A stretch of 42,993 bases of DNA from CAYUJH01 sp964394585 (GCA_964394585.1 CAYMYI010000025.1:1-42993), one strand, 5' to 3'; positions 15,012-24,591 are shown, counted from the stretch's first letter. The notes: generated from the letters alone by a model not told the origin. Numbers and translations are program-made.

Positions 15012-17960
15012 ATGCAAAAAAAACTACTCGTTACACTATTGTTCATCGGCTGCCTTGGGCATGCCTTTGCCCAGTTTTACCCTCTAGGGCTTAACCCAAA
15101 CCGCCTACAATGGCGGCAGATCAATACCGAAAAAATACGGCTTGTATTCCCGGCAGCGCTGCAAGACAAGGCAAACCGAACTGCTACGCTATTACATTAC
15201 CTTTACGATAGCTCAGCGCACACGATTGGCGACCGCAAACAAAAAGTTACTATCTACTTGCAAAACCAAAATACCATTCCGAACGGATTTGTAGCACTCG
15301 GGCCGTTCCGTTCCGAATTTTATATGAATGCCCCCCAACTTGGTTTTTTAGGCTCAGGCAATTGGGCAGACCTCCTCGCCGTGCACGAGTACCGACACGT
15401 ATTGCAAAATACCAATGCTAAACAAGGGGTTTCCAAAGCTGTAAGCTGGTTGTTTGGGCAAAATGGCTGGGCTTTCATGCGAGGGATGGCATTCCCAAGG
15501 TGGTTTGCCGAAGGCGATGCCATTGCGATGGAAACTGCCCTAAGCCAAGCAGGTAGAGGCCGCCTGCCCGATTTCCACCGAGAGTACCGAGCGCTACGCA
15601 CCCAAAACCGCCATTATAACTATGAGAAGGCTTCCGCCGGATCGCTGCGCGATTTTGTGCCTAGCCACTACCATTTGGGCTACTACCTCACAGCTTATGC
15701 GCGCCGGCACTACGGGGAATCCATTTGGCGCGAGGTAGTAGAAGATGCCGCCAAATACAAAGGGTTGTTTTTTCCCTTGAGCCGAAATTTAAAAAAACGT
15801 ACAGGGCTTTCAACGCCGCAGCTCTATCGGGCGGCAATGCAAGAAATGGATAGCTTGTGGGAGGCACAGCTCAAACGGTTGCCTACCCAAACCTACCAAC
15901 CGATTCCCACTCCTGAAAAACCGGTTTTCACGCGCTATAGGAACCCTCGCTTTTTAAACGACTCTACCCTGGTGGTGCTAAAAAGTAGCCTGCGCGAAAT
16001 CCCTCAATTCTACGAGGTTACCCTCAGCGGAAAGGAACAATTCATTGGGAACGCTGGCTTTAATGTGGCGTTTAACCGAGTTCATGCAGTGCAAAACGAA
16101 ACTATTTTTTGGGCAGAGGTCTCTTACCATGAACGGTGGGCAGGCACTACCTACTCAATTCTCAAAAAGTACGACCTACGCAAAAAGCTCAAAACGAAGC
16201 TCACCAAGGCCTCCCGATATTTTGCCCTCGATGTTTCTCCCGATGCGAACCGCTTGGTAACCGTAGAAGCTAACGAAGCGATGGACTACTTACTAAAGAT
16301 ATTAGCCACCGACGACGGTAGCGTTCTAAAAGCATTCCCAAACCCTGAAGGATACTTTTATACCTTCCCTCGGTGGAATGCCGAAGGAACGCACATCGTT
16401 ACGGTAGTGCAAAAAGATAACCGCAATGCTTTGGCGCGTATTGATGTTGCTACGGGCAATACTACATTACTGAGCCCGTGGGTAATTGAACAAATGGTGC
16501 GGCCGTTTGAAAAAGACGGCATCGTGTACTTTTCAGCTGCATTTTCACCCGTACAAAATTTGTATGCAGTTCGTTTGAGCGACCAAGCCCTGCTCCAAGT
16601 TACCAAAAGCAAAGACGACGTTTTCTTTGGTGATATTTCCCCTAATGGGCAAAAACTTGTTTTTACCGAATTCAACGCAATGGGTGAAACCATATACCAA
16701 GTCCCCGTTGCTCCCAATACATGGCAAAAGCTGGCAAGCTACCCCAGCGTATCGTATTTACATGCCGATATTTTGGCAGAACAAGAAGGTGGCGACCAAC
16801 TCGACGATTTGGAGGTACAAACGTTTGAACAATCGCGATTTTCCAAACTGACCGGTTTGCTCAACATTCACAGCATTCAACCTTTTTTGTTTCACCCGAA
16901 TTATCGCATAGAGTTGCAGTCTGATAATACGTTTACCACCTTTTCTGCCGTAGGCGGGGCAAACTACAACGCCAACGAAGAAAACGTAAGTTATTATGGT
17001 ACCGTACGCTATGGAGGCTTTTTCCCTGTTCTCGAACTCACAGCTTCTACGTTGGGCAACCGAGAGCGCGCCGGCTTCTTCATAGAACAAGACATCTCCC
17101 AAGGTGATACCACCCTTTTTGGCGATTTTTACCTTCGGAATTGGAAAGAAAACGACCTAGCCCTGGGAATCACCCTTCCGTTCAACCTAATGCAAGGAAT
17201 CCATTTTGCCGATTTGGTTCTTAGCTCGCATTATCATTTCCGAACTGTCGACCACGCCCCCACCTCGTTCCGCTTCGATACTGAAGAGCAAGCCCGCGAT
17301 GGTAGTTTCAATGCTCTTTCGTTCGGTGTGGAGTTTTCTCGGTTTCGCACTACGGCACCTCGCCAGATTTTACCGCGTTTTGGGCAATTGTTTCAGCTAA
17401 ACTATCAAACTACGGTAGGCACCGAAACCAACAAAGGCAGTTCTTTACTTCTTAATGCAGCCCTCTACTGGCCCGGTTTGTTTCGGACACACAGCTTTTA
17501 TGTAACCGGCGCATACCGGCAAGAGCAGTTCACCAACCCCTATCTGTTTCCCGATAACTTTTTCTATCCGAGAGGGTACGAGAGTAGTTTAGTACACGAC
17601 CGCATCCATCGGCTTTCACTCAACTACAGTTTTCCGCTTTGGTATCCCGATGTTGCGCTAGGTCCTTTGGCGTTCATTCAGCGTATCAAAATGAACCTCT
17701 TTTACGATACCGCCACGGCAGCCACCGATGCCATTCAAGCAGGAAGCCTCCCAAATAATACAGAGTTTACCAACATTCGTGGGGAAATTTCGGCATCGTC
17801 CAGCACGTACCGTTCGTTTGGTGCCGAGCTTACCTTCGATTTCCGTGCCTTTCGCCTACTCGATGTAGAGCTGGGCGCACGGTACAGCCGCCTGCTCGAT
17901 ACGTTCGGCTCGCGGCAACCCAACCATTTTGATTTTATTCTTATACGTATTGAACCATAA
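15012..17960 (+). CDS. Secreted gluzincin-like metallopeptidase + beta-propeller + outer-membrane barrel
   Basis: The 982-residue protein has a signal peptide (1-20, ending HAFAQ). The N-terminal domain contains a zinc motif HEYRH (125-129), matching HEXXH, and 35 residues later WFAEGDA (164-170), the W-x-x-E-G-x-A block that supplies the third zinc ligand in gluzincin peptidases. Residues ~330-620 look like a TolB/WD40-type beta-propeller (DVSPDANRLVTVEAN, DISPNGQKLVFTEF). Residues ~640-982 are rich in alternating beta strands with aromatic girdles and GY-type turns, as in Omp85/surface-antigen barrels. The peptidase and propeller are expected in the periplasm or at the cell surface and the barrel in the outer membrane. 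Substrate is unknown, and proteolytic activity is inferred from the motif alone. Confidence 0.75.
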   Translation: MQKKLLVTLLFIGCLGHAFAQFYPLGLNPNRLQWRQINTEKIRLVFPAALQDKANRTATLLHYLYDSSAHTIGDRKQKVTIYLQNQNTIPNGFVALGPFRSEFYMNAPQLGFLGSGNWADLLAVHEYRHVLQNTNAKQGVSKAVSWLFGQNGWAFMRGMAFPRWFAEGDAIAMETALSQAGRGRLPDFHREYRALRTQNRHYNYEKASAGSLRDFVPSHYHLGYYLTAYARRHYGESIWREVVEDAAKYKGLFFPLSRNLKKRTGLSTPQLYRAAMQEMDSLWEAQLKRLPTQTYQPIPTPEKPVFTRYRNPRFLNDSTLVVLKSSLREIPQFYEVTLSGKEQFIGNAGFNVAFNRVHAVQNETIFWAEVSYHERWAGTTYSILKKYDLRKKLKTKLTKASRYFALDVSPDANRLVTVEANEAMDYLLKILATDDGSVLKAFPNPEGYFYTFPRWNAEGTHIVTVVQKDNRNALARIDVATGNTTLLSPWVIEQMVRPFEKDGIVYFSAAFSPVQNLYAVRLSDQALLQVTKSKDDVFFGDISPNGQKLVFTEFNAMGETIYQVPVAPNTWQKLASYPSVSYLHADILAEQEGGDQLDDLEVQTFEQSRFSKLTGLLNIHSIQPFLFHPNYRIELQSDNTFTTFSAVGGANYNANEENVSYYGTVRYGGFFPVLELTASTLGNRERAGFFIEQDISQGDTTLFGDFYLRNWKENDLALGITLPFNLMQGIHFADLVLSSHYHFRTVDHAPTSFRFDTEEQARDGSFNALSFGVEFSRFRTTAPRQILPRFGQLFQLNYQTTVGTETNKGSSLLLNAALYWPGLFRTHSFYVTGAYRQEQFTNPYLFPDNFFYPRGYESSLVHDRIHRLSLNYSFPLWYPDVALGPLAFIQRIKMNLFYDTATAATDAIQAGSLPNNTEFTNIRGEISASSSTYRSFGAELTFDFRAFRLLDVELGARYSRLLDTFGSRQPNHFDFILIRIEP

Positions 17961-17964
17961 TCTC

Positions 17965-18144
17965 ATGAAAATAGCACTTCGTATTTTTTTATTTCTATTC
18001 TTTGGCTCATTTTATTACCTACTCATCCAAGGTTACCAAATGCAAAGCAACCCTTATGCGGTGTATTGGTGGGTAGCTTGTATTGGCTCTTTCCTCGTGA
18101 GCGCTGTAATAGGCATTGTTTTATCTGTAAAACGAAAGCAGTAG
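17965..18144 (+). CDS. Small two-helix membrane protein
   Basis: The ATG at 17965, 4 bp after the previous stop, gives 59 residues with two hydrophobic helices (residues ~3-23 and ~32-53) and a basic tail (KRKQ). Tight spacing suggests co-transcription with the metallopeptidase/barrel gene. I do not recognise a family. Extending to earlier non-ATG starts would overlap the upstream coding sequence for no gain. Confidence 0.55.
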   Translation: MKIALRIFLFLFFGSFYYLLIQGYQMQSNPYAVYWWVACIGSFLVSAVIGIVLSVKRKQ

Positions 18145-18244
18145 TACACCCCAAAGTAAAGTGCTGCGGTTCACTGTGTTACACGCAGGAAAGTACAAAA
18201 CAGCTGTAGAAAATTCCATTTATTGCCCCTGTATATGCTTATAC

Positions 18245-18269
18245 AATTGTGTAACTTATCTACACAATT
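18245..18269. promoter_or_regulatory. 9-bp inverted repeat just before the propeller-PP2C start
   Basis: AATTGTGTA (18245-18253) and TACACAATT (18261-18269) are perfect inverted repeats around 7 bp, ending 22 bp before the ATG at 18292. It may be an operator or a 5'-leader hairpin. Its position supports 18292 rather than an earlier in-frame start. Confidence 0.45.
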
Positions 18270-18291
18270 AGATAATGTACGCATTGCTTCT

Positions 18292-21200
18292 ATGAGAACA
18301 CTATCATTATTTTTTTGGCTAGGGTTGCTCCCACTAGCTGCACTTTCGCAAACACGAGGAGGCAGCCCTTTTTTAGATTACTACGATGCAAAAACATACC
18401 AAGCTCATACCCAAAATTGGGCAGTAGAACAAGACTCCCTCGGGATTATCTATATAGGCAATAATTATGGTGTGCTTGCCTACGACGGCGTCCGCTGGAC
18501 ATTACTGCCCGTAAATAGCATTGTCCGTTCGATGACGAAAGACGCGCAGGGGCGCATTTATGTGGGTGCTCAAGACGACCTCGGGTATTTAGCCCCCGAT
18601 TCGCTAGGGAAATTGCAGTTTGTATCGCTGCTACCTGAAATCCCGGAAGAGTACTACGGCTTTGCCGATGTGTGGAAAACGATTAGTACCCCTGAGGGCG
18701 TCTTTTTCCAAAGCAGCTACAATCTTTTTCGATGGAAAGATGGCGAAATGACAGTATGGAAAGCACCTCAGCGGTTTCATGTAAGCTTTTGGGTAGAAAA
18801 CCAATTGTATCTTAAAGATTTGAGTAAAGGATTGATGCGCCTCGAAGATGATTCGCTTCAGTTAGCGCCCGGTGGCGAGTTCTACCTCGATAAAGCCGTA
18901 TTTGGGATGATTCCCCAAGCAGATGGGCGCATCCTGATGGCAAATTACCGTACCGGGCTTTGGCACTACCACCCCACCAAAGGAGAGTTTACCCCGCACC
19001 CTACCACTATTGATACCTTTTTGGTGAATACCGGGGTATATCATACAGCAGTAGTAGCGCACGAAGGAGAGCAGTTTCTCACCATTGCTACCTTATACGG
19101 TGGAGTGGCGATATTGCGGTTCGATGGCTCGCTTCATTCGTGGATAACTGAAAACGAAGGGCTTTTTTCTAACCGTGTAAAATATGCTTACTACGACCAA
19201 CAAAAGAGTCTTTGGCTCGCCCTCAACAATGGCATTGCCAAAGCTGAACCGTTCAGCCCGTTGCGCAATTGGGGTAAAACCAAAGGGCTCACCAATAAAG
19301 TATATTCTGTTTTTAGGCACGAAAACACCCTATACGTAGGGGCTGCTAATGGAGGTTTCTATCAGAGCAACGACAACTTTGTGCCTATCGAACCTTTAAA
19401 TGGGCTACAAGTATGGGATTGGGCTAGTATAAATGGTCAATTGCTCGTAGGAGCGCAAGGAGGCCTGTTCTCTGTAAACCCAAACAATAAGGCAGTATCG
19501 TTACTGCACGAAGATAGGCATGTGTTTGTAATGGAACCATCGCAGAAATACCCTAACCGAGTGTATTTAGGATTGGAAACCGGGCTTGCCTACTTGGAGC
19601 GCAACAACGGCACGTGGGGCAAGGTAACCCAACTCGATAGTTTAAAAGGAGAAGTACGTGCCATTTTTGAAACTAAAGAAGGCGACGTGTGGGTAAGCAC
19701 TCAATTTAGTGGAACCAAACGCATTCAGTATCCGATTGAACCCACTACGGAATCACTCATCTTTTCGTACGATAGCACCCATTTATACCCTAATGAAAAC
19801 CTGGCGTATTTCGCTGATTTTGGCGGGCAACCTGCCTTTCTTACCAGCGAAGGCATCTACCAATACCACCCCGAAAAAAATCAATTTTCGCCCTATCCGC
19901 TCCCTGAACATTTTTCGTCGCTTGGGGTAAGGCAAGCCGTACAGCTCGGCGATTATATGTGGGCGGTTACCGTTCGCGATGGGGTGGGTTTCCACCTAGA
20001 GCAATGGAACAACCGCAACGGAGTACCCTTCCACCGCGACACCTTAAACCTAATGAGGCTTCCACAAATGGAATTTATTGGGCTATTTGCCGAAGACTCT
20101 GTAGTATGGGTTGCCGGTTCAGAAGGGCTATTTCAATACCAAACCGAAGCAGCACCTACCTTATATCAAACCCCATTCCGTGCCGCAGTACGCCGTGTAC
20201 TCATGGATCAAGATACCTTATTCTTTGGGCATTCTTCTGCGGCGTTCCAACCTCCTACGTTGCCCTATGGCATAAATCCTCTTGTATTTCATTTTGGCAC
20301 AAGCCAGATGATCGACGAAGCTAACAACCAATACAGTTATCGGCTGCTTGGCGATGATGAAACCTGGGCTGCTTGGACGCCAGAAAGTAGCACCAAATAC
20401 ACGAACCTATGGGAAGGCACGTATACATTCCAAGTAAAGGCTAAAAACGCAATGAATCAGGAAAGTACCGTAGCTTCTTTCTCGTTCAAAATTATACCTC
20501 CGTGGTATAGAACGTTAGGTGCTTACATTGGGTATGGTGTTGTAGCCTTGTTGCTCGTTTGGGGCATTGTGAAAGCCAATACCTATCGGCTGCAGCAGCA
20601 AAACCTCCACTTAGAGCACTTGGTAAAAGAACGCACAGCTGAAATTCAGCAACAAAAAGAAGAAATTACCACCCAAGCCGAAAGCCTGAAACTCGCCAAT
20701 GCGGAAATATCTGCTAAAAACACGGAGCTGGAACAGCAAAAAGAGGAAATCGCTAGCCAGGCAGACAACTTAAAACAAGCCAATGAACAAATTTTGGCAT
20801 ACAATAATGAGCTAGAAACCAAAAACAGGGATATTACAGCGAGTATACAGTATGCAAAACGCATTCAAGAAGCCATTTTGCCTTTTCACGAACGGCTTAC
20901 ACAATATTTTACCGACCACTTTATTTTTTACAAGCCGAAAGATATTGTGAGTGGTGATTTCTACTGGGTGCAGCAAAAAAGAGGAAAAACAATTGTTGCC
21001 GTAGGCGATTGCACCGGCCACGGTGTACCCGGTGCCTTCATGAGCATGATTGGTCACGCGTTGTTAAACCAAATTGTACTCGACCGCGGCATTACCGAAA
21101 CACACCTCATTCTCAAAGAATTACAGATTGGAATTAACCTTGCCCTCAAACAAGATCGCAGCGAAAACCGCGATGGAATGGATATCGGCCTTTGTACAAT

Positions 21201-21597
21201 AGACCCGGAGGCAAAAACCCTTCAATTTTCTGGAGCGATTAACCCCTGCACGTTGGTACAAAACGGGGAACTCACCCATATAAAAGGCGATCGAATTACG
21301 ATTGGTGGGCGGTTTAACCGAATCCACAAAAAAGAGTTTCAGCAAACCACGTTGAGCATTGCCCAGCCTACCACCTTCTACCTATACACCGATGGCATCC
21401 AAGACCAATTTGGAGGAAAAGAAAACCGTAAGTTTATGGCAAACCGACTGCGGCACTGTTTACATGAGTTGCATACCAAACCGATGGAACAACAAAGCCA
21501 GGCGCTTGACGAGTTGCTCACCCAATGGATGGAAGAAGGCAACGAGCCACAAATTGATGACATGCTATTGGTGGGCATTTACCTCGATTTTTCGTAG
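18292..21597 (+). CDS. Two-component-type propeller / Y_Y_Y sensor with SpoIIE phosphatase output
   Basis: The ATG at 18292 gives 1101 residues beginning directly with a signal peptide (MRTLSLFFWLGLLPLAALSQ); an in-frame ATG 69 bp earlier adds a poorly fitting leader across an inverted repeat. Residues ~25-640 form repeated propeller blades like those of hybrid two-component sensors (IIYIGNNYGVLAYDG, IYVGAQDDLGYL, VYLGLETGLAYLE). A Y_Y_Y domain follows (~663-735; YSYRLLGDDETWAAWTPES), then one membrane helix (~742-762), a coiled coil with a 28-residue tandem repeat (~787-842) and a SpoIIE phosphatase (KDIVSGDFYWV ~883, DCTGHGVPGAFMSM ~905, RDGMDIG ~960, YTDGIQDQFGG ~1033). The kinase core of classic hybrid sensors is replaced by a phosphatase. 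The output module closely resembles that of the gene at 5077-7443. Confidence 0.9.
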   Translation: MRTLSLFFWLGLLPLAALSQTRGGSPFLDYYDAKTYQAHTQNWAVEQDSLGIIYIGNNYGVLAYDGVRWTLLPVNSIVRSMTKDAQGRIYVGAQDDLGYLAPDSLGKLQFVSLLPEIPEEYYGFADVWKTISTPEGVFFQSSYNLFRWKDGEMTVWKAPQRFHVSFWVENQLYLKDLSKGLMRLEDDSLQLAPGGEFYLDKAVFGMIPQADGRILMANYRTGLWHYHPTKGEFTPHPTTIDTFLVNTGVYHTAVVAHEGEQFLTIATLYGGVAILRFDGSLHSWITENEGLFSNRVKYAYYDQQKSLWLALNNGIAKAEPFSPLRNWGKTKGLTNKVYSVFRHENTLYVGAANGGFYQSNDNFVPIEPLNGLQVWDWASINGQLLVGAQGGLFSVNPNNKAVSLLHEDRHVFVMEPSQKYPNRVYLGLETGLAYLERNNGTWGKVTQLDSLKGEVRAIFETKEGDVWVSTQFSGTKRIQYPIEPTTESLIFSYDSTHLYPNENLAYFADFGGQPAFLTSEGIYQYHPEKNQFSPYPLPEHFSSLGVRQAVQLGDYMWAVTVRDGVGFHLEQWNNRNGVPFHRDTLNLMRLPQMEFIGLFAEDSVVWVAGSEGLFQYQTEAAPTLYQTPFRAAVRRVLMDQDTLFFGHSSAAFQPPTLPYGINPLVFHFGTSQMIDEANNQYSYRLLGDDETWAAWTPESSTKYTNLWEGTYTFQVKAKNAMNQESTVASFSFKIIPPWYRTLGAYIGYGVVALLLVWGIVKANTYRLQQQNLHLEHLVKERTAEIQQQKEEITTQAESLKLANAEISAKNTELEQQKEEIASQADNLKQANEQILAYNNELETKNRDITASIQYAKRIQEAILPFHERLTQYFTDHFIFYKPKDIVSGDFYWVQQKRGKTIVAVGDCTGHGVPGAFMSMIGHALLNQIVLDRGITETHLILKELQIGINLALKQDRSENRDGMDIGLCTIDPEAKTLQFSGAINPCTLVQNGELTHIKGDRITIGGRFNRIHKKEFQQTTLSIAQPTTFYLYTDGIQDQFGGKENRKFMANRLRHCLHELHTKPMEQQSQALDELLTQWMEEGNEPQIDDMLLVGIYLDFS
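20650..20817 (+). repeat. 84-bp tandem duplication encoding coiled-coil heptads
   Basis: Two adjacent 28-residue units, each starting QQKEEI and ending ELE, are encoded at 20650-20733 and 20734-20817. They match at 18 of 28 positions. Twenty-eight residues are four heptads, so the duplication lengthens the signalling coiled coil without changing its phase. Confidence 0.8.
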
Positions 21598-21618
21598 TTG
21601 CCCGTTGGCTTTTTAGGT

Positions 21619-23085
21619 CTAAAGTTCTTTTCGTAAACGTGCCACCGGAATATTTAAATTTTCGCGGTATTTGGCTACGGTTCGCCGAGCGATATTGTAC
21701 CCACGCAAACGCAATAGTTTTTCGAGCTTATCGTCGGATAGAGGGCGGCGTTTATCCTCATCATCAATAATTTGTTTGAGGATGTATTTTACTTCTTTGC
21801 TACTCACTTCCTCGCCGGTATCGGTAGCAATACTCTCTGAGAAGAAATACTTAAGCATGAAGATGCCGAAATCAGTTTGTACCGATTTACTATTTGCCAC
21901 CCGCGAAACGGTGGAAATATCCATTTGTATAGCCTCGGCGATATCTTTCAAAATCATCGGGCGGAGTCGGCTCTCATCGCCTGTCATAAAAAAGTCGTAT
22001 TGGTAATCAATGATAGCCCGCATGGTTTTCAGCAAGGTTTCTTGGCGCTGTTTAATGGCATCGATAAACCATTTTGCCGAATCGAGCTTTTGCTTCACAA
22101 ACGTAACGGTCTGCCGCAGCTTTTTATCTTTCTTTTTGGCTTTGTCGTAGGTATCGAGCATGTCGGCGTACTTTCTACTTACATGCAACTCAGGAGCATT
22201 TTTGGAGTTGAGCCGAACCTCTAACCTTCCATTTACTTCTTTAAGGATAAAATCGGGGATAATGTACTGATTACGTGCGTAGCTCGATGTAAAGCCCCCA
22301 GGCTTAGGGTTGAGTTTTATGATGATTTGGACGGCATCTTTCAGTTCGTCCTCGTTAATACCTAGTTTTTTCTGGATTTTCGAGTAGTGTTTTTTCTTAA
22401 ACTCTTCAAAACAAAGCATTACGAGTTTATAGGCAATTTTATGCAAGGGGTTGTTTTCGATACCTTTCCGCTTTATTTGCAAAGCAAGGCACTCTTGCAA
22501 ATCGCGAGCGGCAATGCCCGGTGGATCAAACTGCTGCACAAGTTTCAAAATATCTTCTACTTCCTCGAGGGTCGTTTCTACGTTTTGAGCAAATGCCAAA
22601 TCGTTCACAATAGCTTCTAACTCGCGTCGGATGTATCCATCGTTATCAATACTGCCGATGAGCTGCTCGCCAATAATCCGCTGTTTTTCTTCAAGGTTCA
22701 GGTAACCTAACTGCCCCATAAGGTTTTCAGTAAGCGAAGAAGTGGTGGCAATGGGCATTTCTTTATCTTCCTCGTCGGGCGAGGGGCCATCACCCTGCAT
22801 CTTATACCCGGAAATATCATCGCGGTTTACATAATCTTCGATATTGATATCTTCAGTAGAATCGTTATCGTACTCATCAGCTCCGTAGTCTTCTTCGCTG
22901 CTGCCATATTCATCGAACTCATCATTATTTTCTTCTCTACCTTCTTCTAGTGCCGGGTTACTTTCCAGCTCTTCCTCAATTCGGGCTTCTAGTTCTACCG
23001 TAGGGATTTGCAAGAGCTTTATAAACTGAATCTGTTGAGGCGAAAGCTTCTGCGATAATGACTGTTGAAGATTGAGCTTTTGCAT
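21619..23085 (-). CDS. rpoN: RNA polymerase sigma-54 factor
   Basis: The 488-residue protein has the Q/L-rich activator-interacting region I (residues 1-48; LQQSLSQKLSPQQIQFIKLL), an acidic region II (~50-115) longer than in many proteobacterial homologues, the core-binding and HTH region (MDISTVSRVANSKSVQT ~395) and the C-terminal RpoN box ARRTVAKYRE (466-475). It directs RNA polymerase to -24/-12 promoters and needs AAA+ activators. None of those activators is in this window, and no convincing TGGCAC-N5-TTGC site was seen here. It is convergent with the propeller-PP2C gene. Confidence 0.97.
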   Translation of the reverse strand: MQKLNLQQSLSQKLSPQQIQFIKLLQIPTVELEARIEEELESNPALEEGREENNDEFDEYGSSEEDYGADEYDNDSTEDINIEDYVNRDDISGYKMQGDGPSPDEEDKEMPIATTSSLTENLMGQLGYLNLEEKQRIIGEQLIGSIDNDGYIRRELEAIVNDLAFAQNVETTLEEVEDILKLVQQFDPPGIAARDLQECLALQIKRKGIENNPLHKIAYKLVMLCFEEFKKKHYSKIQKKLGINEDELKDAVQIIIKLNPKPGGFTSSYARNQYIIPDFILKEVNGRLEVRLNSKNAPELHVSRKYADMLDTYDKAKKKDKKLRQTVTFVKQKLDSAKWFIDAIKQRQETLLKTMRAIIDYQYDFFMTGDESRLRPMILKDIAEAIQMDISTVSRVANSKSVQTDFGIFMLKYFFSESIATDTGEEVSSKEVKYILKQIIDDEDKRRPLSDDKLEKLLRLRGYNIARRTVAKYRENLNIPVARLRKEL

Positions 23086-23378
23086 ATTAATTCGGCATTA
23101 GGTTAAACTTTTAGCGTTGTGTACCAAAGGATGTTTATAGAGAACGTATCACCCTATAGCACTTTAGCGGATATGGTTAAAGTAACAATTCAATTGGAAG
23201 ACTGAACGCTGCATAGGCTGCAGGGGTGCCAATACACCAAGGTTCTTCACCGTAGATTTCTCACTGCATCTGCTGGCATTCTTTCCAAACGGTTTTGTTG
23301 AAGTTAACAAAAAACCTGTTTGTGTAGATTCTTTCAAAAACAAAAAGTAACGAAATTTTTGCCAACCTTGCGGAATCT
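23086..23378. other. Divergent intergenic region between rpoN and an unknown gene
   Basis: This 293-bp region should hold the promoters of rpoN (minus) and the 23379 gene (plus). I see no ORF, no strong palindrome and no clear TAnnTTTG box. Confidence 0.4.
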
Positions 23379-23966
23379 ATGAAAATTTCTCCCGATGCTC
23401 TCGCTTTTTTGCAAAATGATTCGCTCTTGCGTACCAAACACCAACTCATACAAGAGTTATATACATTTTTAACTCATGCGTATCCGCGTTGGTTGCAGGC
23501 ACCGCACCTTTACCATTGGCTGACTGACGGTGTGTTTGCCATACCCCCCAGCGGAAAAGTTTCGCGTGGGGAAAATTACCTCGGATTGCCTTATTTAATT
23601 GCAGATGCCCCTCGTTTTTTTACCAAAGAAGATGTGTTTGCCTACCGAACTATGTTTTGGTGGGGGCACGATTTCAGTTGCACGCTTCACCTGGAAGGGC
23701 AACCGTTGGAACGTTTTCGAGAACGGGTCGCTTCACAAACCTCTACATGGGACGCCCTACAAACCTGGATTTGCGTGCATGATACACCATGGGAATATCA
23801 TTTTGAGCCCACAAATTACCAGCTTTGGGGAGCGTTGTCGGCTGCGCAACGCGAGCAGCATCTGTTTCAAAAAGATTTTTTAAAGCTTAGCCGCCGACTC
23901 CCCATTGCCCAATGGGAACAACTCCCAGACTTTGGGTTCGATACGTTGCAAGCTTGGCTTGCTTAG
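23379..23966 (+). CDS. Conserved-looking hypothetical protein
   Basis: The 195-residue soluble protein has no signal peptide or membrane helix and is rich in Trp, Tyr and His (for example YRTMFWWGHDFSCTLHLEG and WICVHDTPWEYHFEPTNYQL). Codon use resembles its neighbours, and it has a normal ATG, so it is probably a real gene. I do not recognise a family. It overlaps the convergent haaO gene by 4 bp, a position that gives no functional clue. Confidence 0.6.
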   Translation: MKISPDALAFLQNDSLLRTKHQLIQELYTFLTHAYPRWLQAPHLYHWLTDGVFAIPPSGKVSRGENYLGLPYLIADAPRFFTKEDVFAYRTMFWWGHDFSCTLHLEGQPLERFRERVASQTSTWDALQTWICVHDTPWEYHFEPTNYQLWGALSAAQREQHLFQKDFLKLSRRLPIAQWEQLPDFGFDTLQAWLA

Positions 23967-24478
23967 GGTTTTTCCATTACGGTGCCGCATTGCTCGCAAG
24001 TACGCAGCGCTTCAGACTCGTAAAACTCTTTCATAACTTCGGGTAGTTGCTTCACAATGTCGGTAAGTTCGAAGTATTTTTCGAAGAGGAGATGGTTGCA
24101 ATTTTCGCAATACCATTGAAACCCATCTTGCTCTCCGTTGCGGCGGTAGCGTTCAATGACAAGCCCTACCGAGTTGGCTTCGCGTTGGGGCGAGTGGGGT
24201 ACTTTGGGGGGTAACAAAAAGATTTCACCTTGTCGGATGGGCAAATCTACCGGCTTGCCATCTTCGATAATTTTCAGTGTCATGTTCCCTTCTAATTGGT
24301 AAAAGAACTCTTCGCCTTCGTTGTAGTGGTAATCTTTGCGGGCGTTGGGACCTCCTACGACCATAACGATGTAGTCGTCGTTACCTTTGTACACCTGCTG
24401 GTTTCCCACTGGTGGCTTTAGCAAATGGCGATGTTCTTCAATCCAAGCGTGGAAATTAAATGGGCGTTGTATAGGCAT
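23963..24478 (-). CDS. nbaC: 3-hydroxyanthranilate 3,4-dioxygenase
   Basis: The 171-residue cupin matches this enzyme along its whole length. The iron ligands fall at His51, Glu57 and His95 (DYHYNEGEEFFYQ; PPKVPHSPQ), the numbering I recall for the characterised bacterial enzyme. Arg47 and Arg99, which bind substrate, are present, and the C-terminal rubredoxin-like site has C124-x2-C127 and C161-x2-C164. It opens the ring of 3-hydroxyanthranilate in the kynurenine route to quinolinate and NAD, or in tryptophan breakdown. No other kynurenine-pathway gene is in the window. The symbol haaO is also used. Confidence 0.95.
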   Translation of the reverse strand: MPIQRPFNFHAWIEEHRHLLKPPVGNQQVYKGNDDYIVMVVGGPNARKDYHYNEGEEFFYQLEGNMTLKIIEDGKPVDLPIRQGEIFLLPPKVPHSPQREANSVGLVIERYRRNGEQDGFQWYCENCNHLLFEKYFELTDIVKQLPEVMKEFYESEALRTCEQCGTVMEKP

Positions 24479-24553
24479 AATAATGTGTGTTTTATGTGAT
24501 TTAATTTACTCAATTTATCAAAAATCAGGGTACAGCCTAATGATTTTTAAGAG

Positions 24554-24570
24554 TTGCAACAGTATTGCAA
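24554..24570. promoter_or_regulatory. Fur-family-like operator, copy 1
   Basis: TTGCAACAGTATTGCAA carries the inverted half-sites TTGCAA and TTGCAA around CAGTA. It shares 13 of 17 positions with the second copy 38 bp further on. It overlaps the region where a -33 element for the TATTTTG box would sit, so binding could block transcription. Length and symmetry suit Fur/Zur/Mur-type regulators; the identity is inferred. Confidence 0.5.
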
Positions 24571-24591
24571 AAAATGTTTTATTTTGCTTAC

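Noticed and set aside
18223..18291. Earlier ATG for the propeller-PP2C gene
   Set aside because: The added 23 residues precede a complete signal peptide and cross a perfect inverted repeat.
20293..20310. TGGCAC sequence as a sigma-54 promoter
   Set aside because: It lies inside a coding region and lacks TTGC at the required spacing.
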